A stretch of 64,000 bases of DNA from Salegentibacter sp. (lineage in GTDB: Bacteria; Bacteroidota; Bacteroidia; Flavobacteriales; Flavobacteriaceae), in assembly GCA_024635795.1 (NCBI GenBank), contig JAGXIH010000005.1:34483-98482 (forward strand). The letters are read 5' to 3'. Below the pieces are notes generated by a model. The model was not told the DNA's origin, did no database searches, and saw only the letters and a program-made list of their open reading frames with translations. This document shows, piece by piece, positions 18,836-28,534 of the stretch (position 1 is the stretch's first letter; each line of letters starts with the position of its first letter). The position numbers and the translations under genes were made by a program.

Positions 18836-19934
18836 ATGATCTCAACAGAACAGGTTAAAGATCTTAGGGAGCGCCTTGGTGCGTTAAGGAGGTATCTTTG
18901 ACATTGATGCCAAGCAAATAGAAATCACTAATCTTGAAGAAAAAACCTTTGCCCCCGATTTTTGGAATGATCCAAAAAAGGCTGAGCTTCTTATGCAGGA
19001 ACTCAACGCTGAAAAAAAATGGGTGAAGGATTATAAGAAGGCCGAAACCCTGGTTGACGATCTGGAAGTGATCTATGAATTCTACCAGGAAGACGAAGCT
19101 TCTGCTGAAGATGTTGAGGAAAAAAATTCCCAGGCAATCGACCTGATTGAAGACCTGGAATTTAAAAATATGCTTTCTGAAGAGGGAGACAAACTGAGCG
19201 CGGTACTGCAAATCACAGCCGGAGCCGGAGGCACCGAGAGCTGCGACTGGGCAGAAATGCTAATGCGTATGTACCTTATGTGGGCCGAAAAACGCGGCTA
19301 TAAGATCAAGGAACTGAACTACCAGGCAGGAGATGTTGCAGGGATAAAAACGGTCACTTTAGAGATTGAAGGCGAGTTCGCCTTTGGCTGGTTAAAAGGA
19401 GAGAACGGCGTCCACAGGTTGGTTCGTATTTCCCCGTTTGATAGCAATGCGAAACGCCACACTTCTTTTGCCTCCGTTTATGTATACCCGCTGGCTGATG
19501 ATAGCATTGAAATAGACATCAATCCATCCGAAATATCCTGGGAAACCATGCGATCATCTGGTGCCGGAGGGCAAAATGTAAACAAAGTGGAAACAGCAGT
19601 AAGATTGCGCCACGCCCCTACCGGAATTGTTGTCGAAAATTCTGAAACCCGCTCACAGCTGGAGAATAAAACCAAAGCTATGCAGCTTTTAAAGAGTCAG
19701 TTATATGAGATTGAACTTCAGAAGCAACAAGAACAAAGACGGGAAATCGAAGATTCCAAGATGAAGATAGAATGGGGCTCACAGATAAGAAATTATGTAA
19801 TGCACCCATATAAATTGGTGAAAGATGTTAGAACCGGAGAGGAAACCGGTAATGTAGACGACGTCATGAACGGTGGAATCAACGCTTTTCTCAAAGCTTA
19901 CCTGATGATGATGGGACAACGGAGCGAAGATTGA
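18836..19934 (+). CDS. prfB: Peptide chain release factor 2, with programmed +1 frameshift
   Basis: Terminates translation at UGA and UAA. The true start is the ATG at 18836: 21 codons end in AGG AGG TAT CTT TGA C, the classic RF2 shift site. Reading CTT then slipping one base gives GAC at 18900 and a 365-residue protein, the same length as E. coli RF2. The anticodon-like tripeptide SPF (SPFDSNAKRHTSF, about 199) and the hydrolysis motif GGQ (SSGAGGQNVNKVETAV, about 243) are intact. Autoregulation follows: when RF2 is scarce the UGA at 18899 is read slowly and shifting increases. Scanning for single-frame ORFs gives a truncated product starting at an internal Met. Confidence 0.96.
18887..18902 (+). 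promoter_or_regulatory. RF2 recoding site (internal SD plus CTT-TGA slip)
   Basis: AGGAGG at 18887-18892, spacer TAT, slip codon CTT and in-frame stop TGA at 18899-18901 followed by C, the poorest stop context. This controls prfB expression. Confidence 0.93.
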
Positions 19935-20002
19935 TAGAAATGCGTGAGCTGTTTTAATTTTAAAATTAATTGTTTATTTTAATATCAGAAAAATCAGTTA
20001 TA

Positions 20003-20344
20003 ATGATTACTATTTATCACAATACCAGATGTAAAAAATCCCGTGAAGGCCTTCAAAAAGTAGAGGCTTCAGGAAAAGGATATAAAATTAGGGAATATTT
20101 AAAAGATGAGCTTTCAGAAGATGAGCTTAAGGCCCTTTTGGAAAAGATGAACATCGCGCCCATACAGCTGGTTAGGAAGAACGAAAAAATTTGGAAAGAA
20201 AATTATAAAAACAAAGATCTAAGCGACAGGGAATTAATCACTGTAATGGTAAAGAACCCTAAACTCATTGAAAGACCTGTTGTAGAGACTGAAAAAGAGG
20301 CGGTTATCGGCCGGCCTGTCGAAGAGATCGACAAGTTGCTTTAG
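20003..20344 (+). CDS. ArsC/Spx family protein (arsenate reductase-like)
   Basis: Thioredoxin-fold protein of 113 residues. The ATG giving MITIYHNTRCKKSREGL is preferred; an upstream TTG would add 11 unlikely residues. Redox cysteine C10 lies in NTRCKKS. The ArsC family arginine context is seen in LVRKNEKIWKE and RPVVETEKEAVIGRP. In flavobacteria this product is usually annotated arsenate reductase, but there is no ars operon here, so a glutaredoxin-type reductase role is equally likely. It follows prfB by 68 nt. Confidence 0.85.
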   Translation: MITIYHNTRCKKSREGLQKVEASGKGYKIREYLKDELSEDELKALLEKMNIAPIQLVRKNEKIWKENYKNKDLSDRELITVMVKNPKLIERPVVETEKEAVIGRPVEEIDKLL

Positions 20345-20379
20345 CTAAGCACCTAATATTAAGCATAAACTGACCTGAA

Positions 20380-20748
20380 ATGAAATCACAAGAAAGAATT
20401 GCAATTATCGGCGTTGCCGGATTACTGGTCGCCGGTTTTGTGTATTCACAAATCTATATTCATAAAAAAAACAGAGAGGAATTAGAAGATATAGCCCGGG
20501 AACTGGCCTATACCTGGAAGCAGGAACTAAACCTGGACCACGAGCAAACTTTACTAATGGAAGATGTAATCGTCGCCTATACCATCCGGAAAAACGAGGT
20601 ACTCAACTCGGGCGTAAATGAAGATTCCCTAATTAGAAAATTGCAGGCAATTCAGCGAAACGAACACAAGAAACTCAGGAAGTTTTTAACAGACGAGCAG
20701 TTCGAAAATTATATCAAAGTAAATAAAAATTTAACCCGAAAGGCTTAA
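20380..20748 (+). CDS. Small membrane-anchored protein with LTxEQ motif (Spy/CpxP-like)
   Basis: 122 residues: N-terminal transmembrane anchor (IAIIGVAGLLVAGFVYSQIYI, about 7-27), then an all-helical periplasmic part ending in LRKFLTDEQFENYIKV. The LTxxQ motif and helical hairpin recall CpxP/Spy periplasmic chaperone-like sensors, but similarity is only at motif level. It lies between the ArsC-like gene and the outer-membrane receptor, on the same strand. Confidence 0.7.
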   Translation: MKSQERIAIIGVAGLLVAGFVYSQIYIHKKNREELEDIARELAYTWKQELNLDHEQTLLMEDVIVAYTIRKNEVLNSGVNEDSLIRKLQAIQRNEHKKLRKFLTDEQFENYIKVNKNLTRKA

Positions 20749-20804
20749 AAACTGATTCCCAGGCCTGAACTTAAAATTCATTAAGTTTAAATGTCAAAAA
20801 GCTT

Positions 20805-20833
20805 GTTTAACGCAAGTTTAACCAGTGTTTCAT
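20805..20833 (+). promoter_or_regulatory. Three direct half-sites, 11-bp period (response-regulator-type operator)
   Basis: GTTTAAC at 20805, GTTTAAC at 20816 and GTTTCAT at 20827, each 11 bp apart, upstream of the outer-membrane receptor gene. The spacing is that of OmpR/PhoB-family tandem half-sites on one DNA face. Confidence 0.4.
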
Positions 20834-20876
20834 TAAACCATTTGGAGATTTAAAAGTCATAGAACAAAAATTTTAT

Positions 20877-23375
20877 ATGACCTCCAAAAATCTAATGTCG
20901 CTTACAGCGCTTTTATTATTTTTAAGCCTGAGTACCCAGGGCTATTCTCAACGTAATTCTGAACATACTATTTCCGGGACCGTTATTGATAACGATCTTG
21001 AAGTTCCTTTGGAATATGCAACCATCTCCATTGTTAATACCAATGACCCTTCAGACATTAACGGCGGGGTGACCGATGTTGATGGAAATTTCTCGATTGA
21101 AATCGCTGAAGGTACTTATAATATTCTCGTAGAATTCATTTCTTACGAGCCCAAACGTTTCAATAATCGCAAGATAGATTCAGACCTCGAACTGGGTACA
21201 ATCCAATTAGGTATTTCCTCTTCTAGTCTGGACGAAGTTGTTGTTCGCGCTGAAACCACTCAGGTTGATGTTAGACTGGATAAAAAAATATATAATATAG
21301 GTAAAGACCTAACCACTGCTGGTGGTACCGTGAGCGATGCTCTTAACAATGTACCTTCGGTTACTGTCGATATTGACGGCGGCATAAGTCTAAGAGGTAA
21401 TGAGAACGTAAGAATTCTTATTAATGGTAAACCATCTGCAATGGCTGGATTTGGCGATACAAACGTCCTTAACCAGTTACCGGCCGAAGCTATAGAGCGG
21501 GTTGAAGTGATTACTTCCCCCTCCGCCCGGTATGATGCTGAAGGTACTGCTGGTATTCTGAATATAATCCTAAGACAAAAAGAAACTTTAGGGTTTAACG
21601 GATCCTTAAGCTTAACTGCAGGAACCCCTGCAAATGCTGGTATTTCAGCAAATGTTAATTACCGTACTGAAAAATTCAATCTTTTTACCACCACAGGTTT
21701 CAGGTATTTTGATGCTCCCGGAGGAGGTTTCTTTGATACCAGGTATAATGAAAACAGCATGGTGGAATTTGACAGGATTGTGGAAGACCGGGATATAGAT
21801 CGTTTAAATAGAAACTTCAATACCAATGTAGGAATGGAGTATTTCCTTACCGAAAAATCTTCTATTACCGGTAGTGTTTTTTATCGCTACGGGGAGGACG
21901 AAGATCTTACCACCAATGTTACCGATAACTACATTAACGGCACCCAGGTTTTAGGAACAACCCGTGAGGAAAAACAAACCGAAAATGATGACAGCTGGCA
22001 GTTTTCCTTAAATTACATAAATAATTTCGATAATAAGGGCCATAAACTTACTGCCGATTTCCAATTTGAAACCGATAAAGAAACTCAGTTCACCACCATC
22101 GGCGAAAAGGAAGATTACAATATTGAAAATCGGGAACTCCAATTAATTGGAGAGGATATCAATACCACAGAAGACCAGACAGAGTATCTTATTCAGGCAG
22201 ATTATGTTCGCCCTTTTGCGGAGGATTCGCAATTCGAGGCTGGTTACCGCGGAAACTTTGAAAATGAGATTACCGATTACAGGCTTTTTCAGGAAAATCC
22301 GGAGACCGGAAATTTAGAACTCAATGAAAGCCTTACCAATGTATTTGATTATACTGAAAATGTAAATGCACTTTATACCCAATACGGATCAAAATTTGGT
22401 CAGTTTTCTTTCCTTCTTGGGTTGAGATTAGAAAACACTCAGTTAAAAGGGCAGATTGACAGTGAACTTACTGATGCTGAGCTGGAAGAAGTATTTGGGT
22501 TCCCAATCGATACAGATTTTGACAATAATTACCTTGGCCTGTTCCCCACCGTGAATTTCATTTATGAACTGGCAGAAGAAGAGAATATCACCTTAGGCTA
22601 TAACAGAAGGATCAATCGCCCACGAGGTTGGTATATTAATCCTTTTCCTTCCCGTAGCAGTAATAACAATGTATTCCAGGGAAATCCTAATTTAGAACCG
22701 GCCTATTCCAATGCTTTTGACCTTGGTTACCTGAAAAGATGGGAGAAATTAACGCTAACATCTTCTATCTATTACCAGCACGAAACCGAATCTTTTGAAA
22801 GGATAGAAGAAAATATTCCAGGCACTAACGTGATAAGGACAATTCCTGTAAACCTGGCCAGCAATAAAAGAACCGGAGCGGAATTAGGCTTGCTTTACAA
22901 TCCGGCAGACTGGTTAAGATTAAACGGAAGTTTCAACTTTTTTAAATTTCAGACAGAAGGTGAATTTAATGGAAGAGATTATGATGCCGAAAATACCAGT
23001 TGGTTTGCACGTTTCAGCTCTAAGGTCACTTTACCGGCTAAAATTGATTGGCAAACTAATGCCTTTTATCGTGGTGCCGCTGACGGAATACAAGGAAGAA
23101 GAGAGGGCTATCTATCTATAGATCTTGCCCTAAGCAAAGATATTTTTAATGAAAATGCTACTCTATCCTTAAATGTACGAGACCTTCTGAATTCCCGAAA
23201 ACGCGAATCTTATACTTCTACCGATACTTATGACAGTTATAGTGAGTTTCAATGGAGACAGGGTCAGAATTTTACAGTATCGCTTATTTACAGATTTAAT
23301 CAGCAAAAAAGAGATCAGGAAAGACGAAGGAACGGTGAGAACGGAGATATGGATGAAGGAGATTTTGAAGGATAG
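20877..23375 (+). CDS. Outer-membrane receptor, carboxypeptidase-like domain plus TonB-type plug and PF14905-like barrel
   Basis: Signal peptide (SLTALLLFLSLSTQGYSQ, 1-25), a CarboxypepD-regulatory-like domain (HTISGTVIDNDLEVPLEYATISIV, about 29-110), then a plug domain with GTVSDALNNVPSVTVDIDGGISLRGNENVRILINGKP (about 155-195) and a long beta-barrel ending in aromatic-terminated strands (FTVSLIYRFNQQ). No clear TonB box was seen. 832 residues. The last 20 residues are highly charged (RDQERRRNGENGDMDEGDFEG). Substrate unknown. No SusD-like partner adjoins it. Possible control by the 11-bp half-sites upstream. Confidence 0.87.
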   Translation: MTSKNLMSLTALLLFLSLSTQGYSQRNSEHTISGTVIDNDLEVPLEYATISIVNTNDPSDINGGVTDVDGNFSIEIAEGTYNILVEFISYEPKRFNNRKIDSDLELGTIQLGISSSSLDEVVVRAETTQVDVRLDKKIYNIGKDLTTAGGTVSDALNNVPSVTVDIDGGISLRGNENVRILINGKPSAMAGFGDTNVLNQLPAEAIERVEVITSPSARYDAEGTAGILNIILRQKETLGFNGSLSLTAGTPANAGISANVNYRTEKFNLFTTTGFRYFDAPGGGFFDTRYNENSMVEFDRIVEDRDIDRLNRNFNTNVGMEYFLTEKSSITGSVFYRYGEDEDLTTNVTDNYINGTQVLGTTREEKQTENDDSWQFSLNYINNFDNKGHKLTADFQFETDKETQFTTIGEKEDYNIENRELQLIGEDINTTEDQTEYLIQADYVRPFAEDSQFEAGYRGNFENEITDYRLFQENPETGNLELNESLTNVFDYTENVNALYTQYGSKFGQFSFLLGLRLENTQLKGQIDSELTDAELEEVFGFPIDTDFDNNYLGLFPTVNFIYELAEEENITLGYNRRINRPRGWYINPFPSRSSNNNVFQGNPNLEPAYSNAFDLGYLKRWEKLTLTSSIYYQHETESFERIEENIPGTNVIRTIPVNLASNKRTGAELGLLYNPADWLRLNGSFNFFKFQTEGEFNGRDYDAENTSWFARFSSKVTLPAKIDWQTNAFYRGAADGIQGRREGYLSIDLALSKDIFNENATLSLNVRDLLNSRKRESYTSTDTYDSYSEFQWRQGQNFTVSLIYRFNQQKRDQERRRNGENGDMDEGDFEG

Positions 23376-23394
23376 ATCCTGAAAAAACAGGCAC

Positions 23395-23426
23395 AAAAAA
23401 AGGGACTCCAATAAGTCCCTTTTTTT
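23395..23426. terminator. Bidirectional terminator
   Basis: AAAAAAGGGACT / AGTCCCTTTTTT with a 6-nt loop; separates the receptor gene from a convergent small gene. Confidence 0.88.
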
Positions 23427-23601
23427 ATGCTTTTTTTTCTTTAGCTTTTCTCCTGGCCTCTTTTTTCTCTTTAAGCAGTTCCATAACCGAACCACCTATC
23501 CAGTAAGGCACAATAGCCGTTAAAAAGATCATTAACCAGAATCCAATCGTTAAAATAACAAGGAAAGCCAAAAAACCGAGGTACTGATCGAATTCGAACA
23601 T
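23425..23601 (-). CDS. Small membrane protein, function unknown
   Basis: 58 residues from the ATG (MFEFDQYLGFLAFLVIL). One or two transmembrane segments (about 8-36), then a strongly basic tail LKEKKEARRKAKEKKA. The longer TTG start would lie inside a TAnnTTTG promoter element, which supports the shorter form. Possibly a phage-shock-like or scaffold peptide; nothing recognisable. Confidence 0.6.
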   Translation of the reverse strand: MFEFDQYLGFLAFLVILTIGFWLMIFLTAIVPYWIGGSVMELLKEKKEARRKAKEKKA

Positions 23602-23628
23602 AATTTTCAAAAATTTTTGTGTCGGCTT

Positions 23629-23636
23629 CAAAGATA
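23629..23636 (-). promoter_or_regulatory. TAnnTTTG (-7) promoter element
   Basis: TATCTTTG on the minus strand; places transcription start near 23624, just before the ATG of the small membrane protein. Confidence 0.45.
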
Positions 23637-23753
23637 TGAACTCTCGGGACTAATTCATAAATAAAATTCAAATTTTAGGTCACAATAGGCATTTTGAATG
23701 ATTTTGCAGCTTAAATTTTCCCATAATTTAGGCTAAAGAAAGCGCTTAACTTG

Positions 23754-23761
23754 TAAATTTG
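23754..23761 (+). promoter_or_regulatory. TAnnTTTG (-7) promoter element
   Basis: TAAATTTG, predicting a leader of about 19 nt for fumC. Confidence 0.5.
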
Positions 23762-23784
23762 TAAGTGAACTAATTTTAAAAATT

Positions 23785-25182
23785 ATGGAATACAGAATAG
23801 AAAAAGATACCATAGGAGAAGTTAAGGTTCCGGCCGACAAACTCTGGGGAGCACAAACCGAACGCTCCAGAAACAATTTCAAAATAGGTCCGGCAGCGAG
23901 TATGCCCCTGGAAATTATCTACGGATTTGCCTACCTTAAAAAAGCGGCTGCTTACACCAACTGCGAATTGGGAGCACTCCCTGTAGAAAAGAGAGACTAT
24001 ATCGCACAGGTATGCGATGAGATCCTGGCAGGGAAACATGACGACCAGTTCCCTCTGGTGATCTGGCAAACCGGGAGTGGTACCCAAAGCAACATGAACC
24101 TTAACGAAGTGATCGCCCACCGCGCCCATCAGTTGGCCGGAAAAACCATTGGTGAAGGAGAGAAAACCCTTTCTCCTAACGACGATGTGAATAAATCGCA
24201 ATCTTCCAACGATACCTTCCCTACCGGAATGCACATTGCGGCTTATAAAAAGATAACCCAGACAACCCTTCCGGGAGTCAAGAAATTAAGAGACACTCTT
24301 AAAAAGAAATCTGAAGAATTTAAAGAGGTTGTAAAGATTGGACGCACCCACTTTATGGACGCCACTCCCCTCACACTTGGGCAGGAATTCAGCGGTTATG
24401 CGGCTCAACTTGATTATAGCATAAAGGCCCTTGAAAACACCCTGCCACACCTTTCTGAACTGGCTCTTGGAGGTACTGCAGTTGGAACCGGCCTTAACAC
24501 GCCGAAAGGATATTCGAAAAGAGTGGCAGAATTTATCGCTAAATTCACCGAGCTTCCATTTACCTCTGCTCCAAATAAGTTTGAAGCCCTGGCAGCTCAC
24601 GATGCTTTTGTAGAAACCCACGGAGCTTTAAAGCAACTTGCGGTGTCGCTTAACAAAATTGGTAACGATATAAGAATGCTGGCCTCAGGACCACGTAGCG
24701 GAATTGGAGAAATCAATATTCCTGCTAATGAACCGGGTTCATCTATTATGCCCGGAAAAGTAAATCCTACCCAGGTAGAAGCCTTAACTATGGTTTGTGC
24801 CCAGGTTATAGGGAATGATGTTGCTCTTAGCGTTGGAGGAATGCAAGGCCAGTTTGAGCTGAATGTATTTAAGCCTGTGATGGCTGCCAATTTGCTTCAA
24901 AGCGCACAACTTTTAGGTGATGCCTGCTTATCTTTCAATGATAATTGTGCAGCAGGTATTGAAGCTAATACCCCACGTATCAATGAGCATCTGAATAACT
25001 CCCTGATGCTGGTTACCGCTCTTAATACAAAGATCGGGTATTACAAGGCGGCAGAGATAGCAAACGAAGCCCATAAAAACGGTACTACCTTAAAAGAAGA
25101 GGCCGTTAAATTAGGTCACGTAACCGCTGAACAGTTTGACGAGTGGGTACAGCCTAAAGATATGGTGGGAGGTTTGAAATAA
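23785..25182 (+). CDS. fumC: Class II fumarate hydratase
   Basis: Interconverts fumarate and malate in the TCA cycle; iron-independent homotetramer. 465 residues. Signatures: [17 protein letters not shown] near the N-terminus, [13 protein letters not shown] (about 93), [11 protein letters not shown] (about 137), the conserved [20 protein letters not shown] (about 187) and the superfamily signature [13 protein letters not shown] (about 318). All active-site segments are intact. Monocistronic, own promoter element and a strong terminator. Confidence 0.97.
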   Translation: MEYRIEKDTIGEVKVPADKLWGAQTERSRNNFKIGPAASMPLEIIYGFAYLKKAAAYTNCELGALPVEKRDYIAQVCDEILAGKHDDQFPLVIWQTGSGTQSNMNLNEVIAHRAHQLAGKTIGEGEKTLSPNDDVNKSQSSNDTFPTGMHIAAYKKITQTTLPGVKKLRDTLKKKSEEFKEVVKIGRTHFMDATPLTLGQEFSGYAAQLDYSIKALENTLPHLSELALGGTAVGTGLNTPKGYSKRVAEFIAKFTELPFTSAPNKFEALAAHDAFVETHGALKQLAVSLNKIGNDIRMLASGPRSGIGEINIPANEPGSSIMPGKVNPTQVEALTMVCAQVIGNDVALSVGGMQGQFELNVFKPVMAANLLQSAQLLGDACLSFNDNCAAGIEANTPRINEHLNNSLMLVTALNTKIGYYKAAEIANEAHKNGTTLKEEAVKLGHVTAEQFDEWVQPKDMVGGLK

Positions 25183-25200
25183 ACCTTGCCTTTTAAAACA

Positions 25201-25230
25201 AAAAATCCTGCCAATTGGCAGGATTTTTTT
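25201..25230. terminator. Bidirectional terminator
   Basis: Perfect inverted repeat AAAAATCCTGCC-AATT-GGCAGGATTTTT between convergent fumC and the cytochrome c assembly gene. Confidence 0.9.
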
Positions 25231-25247
25231 ATTATCAGTTTAAAATA

Positions 25248-28200
25248 CTATTTCTTCTTTGCGTAGAATTTCTGGAATCTCCAATAGGAAACAGCCCCCA
25301 GTAGAGCAACAACCGCTACAGCATAATATATAAAGGTTGGCGTGATCACCTTATCACCACTGGCATAAGAGTGTAAACCTGCAAGATAGAAGTTAACCCC
25401 GAAATAAGTCATCATAATACTGGAAAAGGCAACTATCGCCATAAGGTTAAAGAACCAACGGCTTCTAAGACCGGGTATCAATCGCATATGGATCACAAAA
25501 GCGTAAACCATAATACTGATTAGTGCCCAGGTTTCTTTGGGATCCCAGCCCCAGTAACGTCCCCAACTTTCATTAGCCCATTGCCCACCCAGAAAGTTAC
25601 CAATGGTTAACATAACCAAACCTACGGTTAAGGCCATCTCGGTAATAATCGTGATTTCCTTTATTGTAAGGTCCATCTTCTTTTTATTTTTAGAAGTAGT
25701 CATTATCATAAGAAGTAAGGCTACAACACCCAGGATCATTCCTAAGGTAAACGGACCATAACTTCCAACGATCACAGATACGTGAATCATCAACCAGTAG
25801 GAATCCAATACCGGTTCAAGGTTGGCAATTGAAGGATCCATCCAGTTCCAGTGGGCGATCATCAGGATCATAGAGGTGACAAAAGCCGTAGAGGCAATAG
25901 TAAGATTACTATTCCTTCCGAAGGCAAGTCCGAAGAACATCGTTGCCCAGGCCACATAGATCATGGATTCGTAGGCATCACTCCAGGGAGCGTGACCGGA
26001 AATATACCAGCGTGCGGCAAGGCCCAATGTATGCGCTACAAATAACAAACTTATAATTACAATACTCGATTTTATAAGAATCCTGATAGGCTTATTATCT
26101 GAAAAGATTTGAACGATCACCACCACCAACATAAAAAGGCCGGCCACCATATACATCCAGAACAGGTTTCTGAAAACATCATATTTATTGTAAGTGATCT
26201 CGGCATTAATTCTTTCTTCTGAAGGAAGTACCTCTGAGCCAAATTTCTTCTGAAAACCTTTAATACTGCTTAAAAACTCCTCAGCCCGGGTATAATCTCC
26301 GCTTTTTCGTGCATCCTGCAAGGCATTCATATAAAGAGGGAGAATTTGTTGGGTATATACCGAATCCATCCCTTTAAACCCGGCTTCTTCCACCTCGGGA
26401 TAGGAAACCCATTTATTATTTTCATGCTCCGGAATCGGGAATATTTTCAAAATTTTACCCTGAAGTGCCTGGTACATCAAATTCACCTTTTTATCGGTTT
26501 CGATAAAATCCTTCTGAAACTGGTTTGGCACAGCTGCCTGATAAGCTTCCTCCAGATAAGGCGAGAGTTTGTACGAACCATTATTATCAAAAAAATCGGT
26601 TAAAGCAAGGTATTCTTTATCTTCCTTCACCCCTGCGATATGCCGAATACTGTCATTCTTCGGTTTTACATAGATTAGCGGGACAGTATACCAAATTGTT
26701 GGATTTTCGGTGATAGAGACCAGTACCTGGTCTGAACTCAGGCCTTTATATGAATCTTTTTTGCTGAGTTTTCTTAATAATTCTGAAGAATAGGTGTTGG
26801 CAGGTTTCATCCTCCCCCCAGCATCCTGAATAACAAGTTTCCCAAATTTGGCGGCGTGTTCTTCACTTATGGCATTCTTCTGTAAAATAGAATCTATTTG
26901 CTTCTGCTGAGCTTCTATATGTGCGTGATCTTGTTCTTCCTGAGTGGTATCCTGTGCAAAGCCTCCCAGAGGGAGCAATAAAAATGCGAGAATACCAGCC
27001 AGGTTCTTCTTTTTAGTCTTTACTTTTTCAAGCATAACTTTCAGGTTACCAAAACGCGAGCCCGGAGCAAACAGTACCCACATTAAGCCAATATAAAGCA
27101 GAGTATATCCAATATAAGTAATCCAGGTTCCCCAATAATCATGATTTACAGATAGTACGGTTCCTTTCTCATCGGGGTGAAAACTTGCCTGGAAAAATCG
27201 GTAGCCTTTATGATCAAGTACGTGATTCATATATATCTCGTAAGGAAAATTACCTGTTTCTTCGTCTATAACTTCTACCTTACTTTTAAACGCGGAATAA
27301 CTCTTTTCAGTTCCGGGATATTTATCGGCGATAAAGTCATTAAGCTTAATACTAAAAGGCAATTCTACTTCTTTACTTCCGTAGTTCAGAAAGATATCAA
27401 GACCTGCCAGCTCCACTTTTTTCGGTTCATTAACGATTCCCTTACCACCCAGTAATTTTACGATTTCAGATTCGCCCTGGGAAGTCACCTTTAGGATCAC
27501 TCCATCGGTTTGCCCATCGGTTTTTTGTTTGGTTTGAACAACATCGTATTTGCCTTTCACCACCGGTTCCGGGATCACAAACTGCATATTCCCAATATTA
27601 TACAAGGAGCGCAGCATCAGAGTTTGAGTAGAATCTTTAACCAGATTTCCTTCTAATTGATCGGCCATCCTCATAAAATCCCCTTCAAATGGTGAAGTAA
27701 TAAAATACTCGCCGCTGGCTTCGTCAAACTCAATATTTATTGCCCCTTCTGTAGGATTATTCAGTGAGATCAGGACGTTGTGAATATTCTCAACTTCGCC
27801 TTCCTTTAAAAAATGTTCGTGGCGCTCCCCGGCACCGGCTTCCACAATTTTCAGGTAATTTTCACCATCTACAGCAGGAACAAGGGTTTCTTCAGCCCCG
27901 TGGATAAAATCCAGCGCTTCCACCGTAACCGGCTGCCCTTTAAAATCGGTATTGAGTTCATAATTGTTTTCGGTCTCCGGAGCAAAAAGCACATCTTCCT
28001 GTAGCATTCGTCTTCTGGGCTCTCCGTCAATCTCTCCATCGATAAAAGTGGTAAGAAATGTTTTTTCTGAAAGGAATACATTAGTGGTTTCCCCTTCCCT
28101 GATGGGCATTACCCCTTCGTAGCTTATATATCTTGTAACAAAAGCTCCCAAAAGAATTAAGATAAAAGAAAGGTGAAGTAATAAGGATGACCATTTTTCG

Positions 28201-28421
28201 CGTTTATAAAGCTGGTATCTCTTAATATTTCCTAAAAAGTTAATCACGAAAAGCACCATAATCCCTTCAAACCACCAGGTATTATAGATCATAACACGTG
28301 CGGTTTCTATAGTGTACCAGCTCTCAATAAAGGTCCCCAGGGCAAGGGATATTGCGAAAACGATAAATAAAACTGCTAAAATTCGGGTTGAAAAAAGGAC
28401 AGAGGCTATTTTATTCTGCAT
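25248..28421 (-). CDS. Cytochrome c biogenesis fusion protein, ResB-like plus CcsA (system II)
   Basis: Delivers and attaches haem to periplasmic c-type apocytochromes. 1057 residues from the ATG (a TTG precedes it in frame). The N-terminal ResB-like half has helices near 10-30, 45-60 and 70-90 followed by a large periplasmic domain to about 420. A hydrophobic segment with signal-like end LLLPLGGFAQDTTQEE (about 480) leads into a second periplasmic region, and the CcsA half (about 740-1050) carries the haem-handling WWD-type motif WGWDPKETWALI (about 963). Fusion of the two is known in Bacteroidota and epsilonproteobacteria. A -7 promoter element precedes it. Confidence 0.92.
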   Translation of the reverse strand: MQNKIASVLFSTRILAVLFIVFAISLALGTFIESWYTIETARVMIYNTWWFEGIMVLFVINFLGNIKRYQLYKREKWSSLLLHLSFILILLGAFVTRYISYEGVMPIREGETTNVFLSEKTFLTTFIDGEIDGEPRRRMLQEDVLFAPETENNYELNTDFKGQPVTVEALDFIHGAEETLVPAVDGENYLKIVEAGAGERHEHFLKEGEVENIHNVLISLNNPTEGAINIEFDEASGEYFITSPFEGDFMRMADQLEGNLVKDSTQTLMLRSLYNIGNMQFVIPEPVVKGKYDVVQTKQKTDGQTDGVILKVTSQGESEIVKLLGGKGIVNEPKKVELAGLDIFLNYGSKEVELPFSIKLNDFIADKYPGTEKSYSAFKSKVEVIDEETGNFPYEIYMNHVLDHKGYRFFQASFHPDEKGTVLSVNHDYWGTWITYIGYTLLYIGLMWVLFAPGSRFGNLKVMLEKVKTKKKNLAGILAFLLLPLGGFAQDTTQEEQDHAHIEAQQKQIDSILQKNAISEEHAAKFGKLVIQDAGGRMKPANTYSSELLRKLSKKDSYKGLSSDQVLVSITENPTIWYTVPLIYVKPKNDSIRHIAGVKEDKEYLALTDFFDNNGSYKLSPYLEEAYQAAVPNQFQKDFIETDKKVNLMYQALQGKILKIFPIPEHENNKWVSYPEVEEAGFKGMDSVYTQQILPLYMNALQDARKSGDYTRAEEFLSSIKGFQKKFGSEVLPSEERINAEITYNKYDVFRNLFWMYMVAGLFMLVVVIVQIFSDNKPIRILIKSSIVIISLLFVAHTLGLAARWYISGHAPWSDAYESMIYVAWATMFFGLAFGRNSNLTIASTAFVTSMILMIAHWNWMDPSIANLEPVLDSYWLMIHVSVIVGSYGPFTLGMILGVVALLLMIMTTSKNKKKMDLTIKEITIITEMALTVGLVMLTIGNFLGGQWANESWGRYWGWDPKETWALISIMVYAFVIHMRLIPGLRSRWFFNLMAIVAFSSIMMTYFGVNFYLAGLHSYASGDKVITPTFIYYAVAVVALLGAVSYWRFQKFYAKKK

Positions 28422-28443
28422 CAAAGTGGGCTTTAAACGGCTG

Positions 28444-28451
28444 CAAATTTA
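28444..28451 (-). promoter_or_regulatory. TAnnTTTG (-7) promoter element
   Basis: TAAATTTG on the minus strand, 22 nt before the start of the cytochrome c assembly gene. Confidence 0.45.
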
Positions 28452-28534
28452 AGGAAATTTAAACACTTAGCAGATTAAATTCAAATCATTCTGCTCTGGT
28501 TTAAAAGCAGATAATTTTTTAATAATTTAGCAAA

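Noticed and set aside
23629..23671. Longer starts (TTG) of the small membrane protein
   Set aside because: They would lie inside or upstream of the promoter element; the ATG at 23601 is preferred.
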